DNA from: Actinotalea lenta
Lineage (GTDB): Bacteria; Actinomycetota; Actinomycetes; Actinomycetales; Cellulomonadaceae
Assembly: GCF_030586465.1 (NCBI RefSeq)
Contig: NZ_JAUQYP010000001.1
Span: 2,755,946 to 2,819,945, forward strand
DNA length: 64,000 nt
Direction: 5' to 3'
The notes under the pieces were generated by a model. The model searched no databases and had not been told where the DNA came from. It saw only the letters and a program-made list of their open reading frames with translations. A program made the position numbers and the translations under genes. How positions within the stretch are numbered: the stretch's first letter is position 1; the number at the start of each line of letters is the position of its first letter. Below, piece after piece: positions 63,671 to 64,000 of the stretch.

Positions 63671-64000
63671 TCAGGCTCCGGTGAGGCGGACGCCGGCATA
63701 GGCGACCGCGGCCACCAGGAGCCAGGAGAGCAGGCCGAGCGTCAGGGCGCGGCCACCGGTGCGGCGCAGCACCTTCAGATGGATACCGGTGCCCAGCCCC
63801 ACGAGTGCCGCAGTGAGCAGCACCTGCTGTCCCGTGTGGGCGACACCGAGCGCCGCCGCGGGCAGCCACCCGGTGCTGGCCAGGCCGATAGCGGCGAGGA
63901 AGCCGGCGACGAACAACGGCAGCGGAGCGGGACGTCGGCCTGGTGCCGCGGCGAGCGCACGGCGCCGCACCAGCCCGACACCGGCCACCAGCGGAGCCAG
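63671..64000 (-). CDS. YeiH-family putative sulfate exporter, C-terminal part
   Basis: The last ~109 residues of a membrane protein whose N-terminus lies beyond the right edge. FVAGFLAAIGLASTGWLPAA and LLTAALVGLGTGIHLKVLRR match the C-terminal repeat of YeiH/UPF0324 transporters. The frame is open to base 64000 (first full codon at 63998-64000). Confidence 0.75.
   Translation of the reverse strand: MAPLVAGVGLVRRRALAAAPGRRPAPLPLFVAGFLAAIGLASTGWLPAAALGVAHTGQQVLLTAALVGLGTGIHLKVLRRTGGRALTLGLLSWLLVAAVAYAGVRLTGA

Overview
The window is a 64 kb piece of a very GC-rich actinobacterial chromosome. GTG starts are frequent, many genes appear to be leaderless, there is a mycothiol-dependent-type enzyme, and the gene order (obg-rpmA-rplU-rne; mutM-rnc-rpmF-DUF177-SepIVA-like-coaD-rsmD; thiL/DUF3515/ddl; gpsA-plsC-murA-leuD-leuC/IclR) is that of Micrococcales. 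The amylosucrase gene and overall character fit Cellulomonadaceae (Cellulomonas-like). That placement is inference; no rRNA is present. I see no insertion sequence, prophage, CRISPR array or origin. Most of the window is core genome.

Layout. 1-6015: edge fragment of a HyuA-type hydantoinase/oxoprolinase, then the minus-strand block rne, rplU, rpmA, obg. 6016-15086: cydABDC (cytochrome bd and its assembly ABC transporter), followed by a DevS/DosT-like double-GAF histidine kinase and a convergent LuxR-type response regulator, so respiratory oxidase and a probable oxygen/redox sensor lie together. 15097-23796: minus-strand repair, RNA and cell-envelope genes (mutM, rnc, rpmF, DUF177, SepIVA-like, coaD, rsmD, an ABC exporter pair, recG). 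23936-34607: rpmB, GNAT, thiL, DUF3515 lipoprotein, two unlike Ddl homologues facing each other, a membrane-tethered MurF-like ligase, an alpha/beta hydrolase, a PLP lyase, an AMIN-like lipoprotein, gpsA and plsC. 34690-40740: murA, an LLM oxidoreductase, a decayed gene remnant, leuDC with a divergent IclR regulator, a small membrane protein. 41224-41469: tRNA-Glu(CTC) and tRNA-Gln(CTG). 41652-52257: gamma-glutamyltransferase-like enzyme, TauE/SafE transporter, AlkA-like glycosylase, EamA transporter, Ada/Ogt, amylosucrase with a LacI-type operator, HAD phosphatase, gltX, FAH-family hydrolase. 52337-64000: methyltransferase, rnhA, phosphoribosyltransferase, mycothiol-dependent-type enzyme, DUF3516 helicase, Cys-tRNA(Pro) deacylase, a frameshifted membrane gene, dodecin, YccF, a uridine-kinase-like protein, YggS, a small unknown, a HhH protein, a permuted lipoate ligase, and a partial YeiH-type transporter.

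The most unusual part is 26378-30816. The usual neighbourhood gpsA-ddl-DUF3515-thiL is split, and an alpha/beta hydrolase, a membrane-anchored MurF-like ligase and a strongly diverged Ddl-like ATP-grasp enzyme form one overlapping or closely spaced set. They face a DdlB-type paralogue that lacks a metal-binding Asn. I know of no characterised system with this composition. A second theme is transcription-start architecture: about twenty genes have a TANNNT-like hexamer 6-9 bases before a GTG/ATG start, including two very compact divergent pairs. A third is a small family of GC-rich intergenic repeats near the right end.
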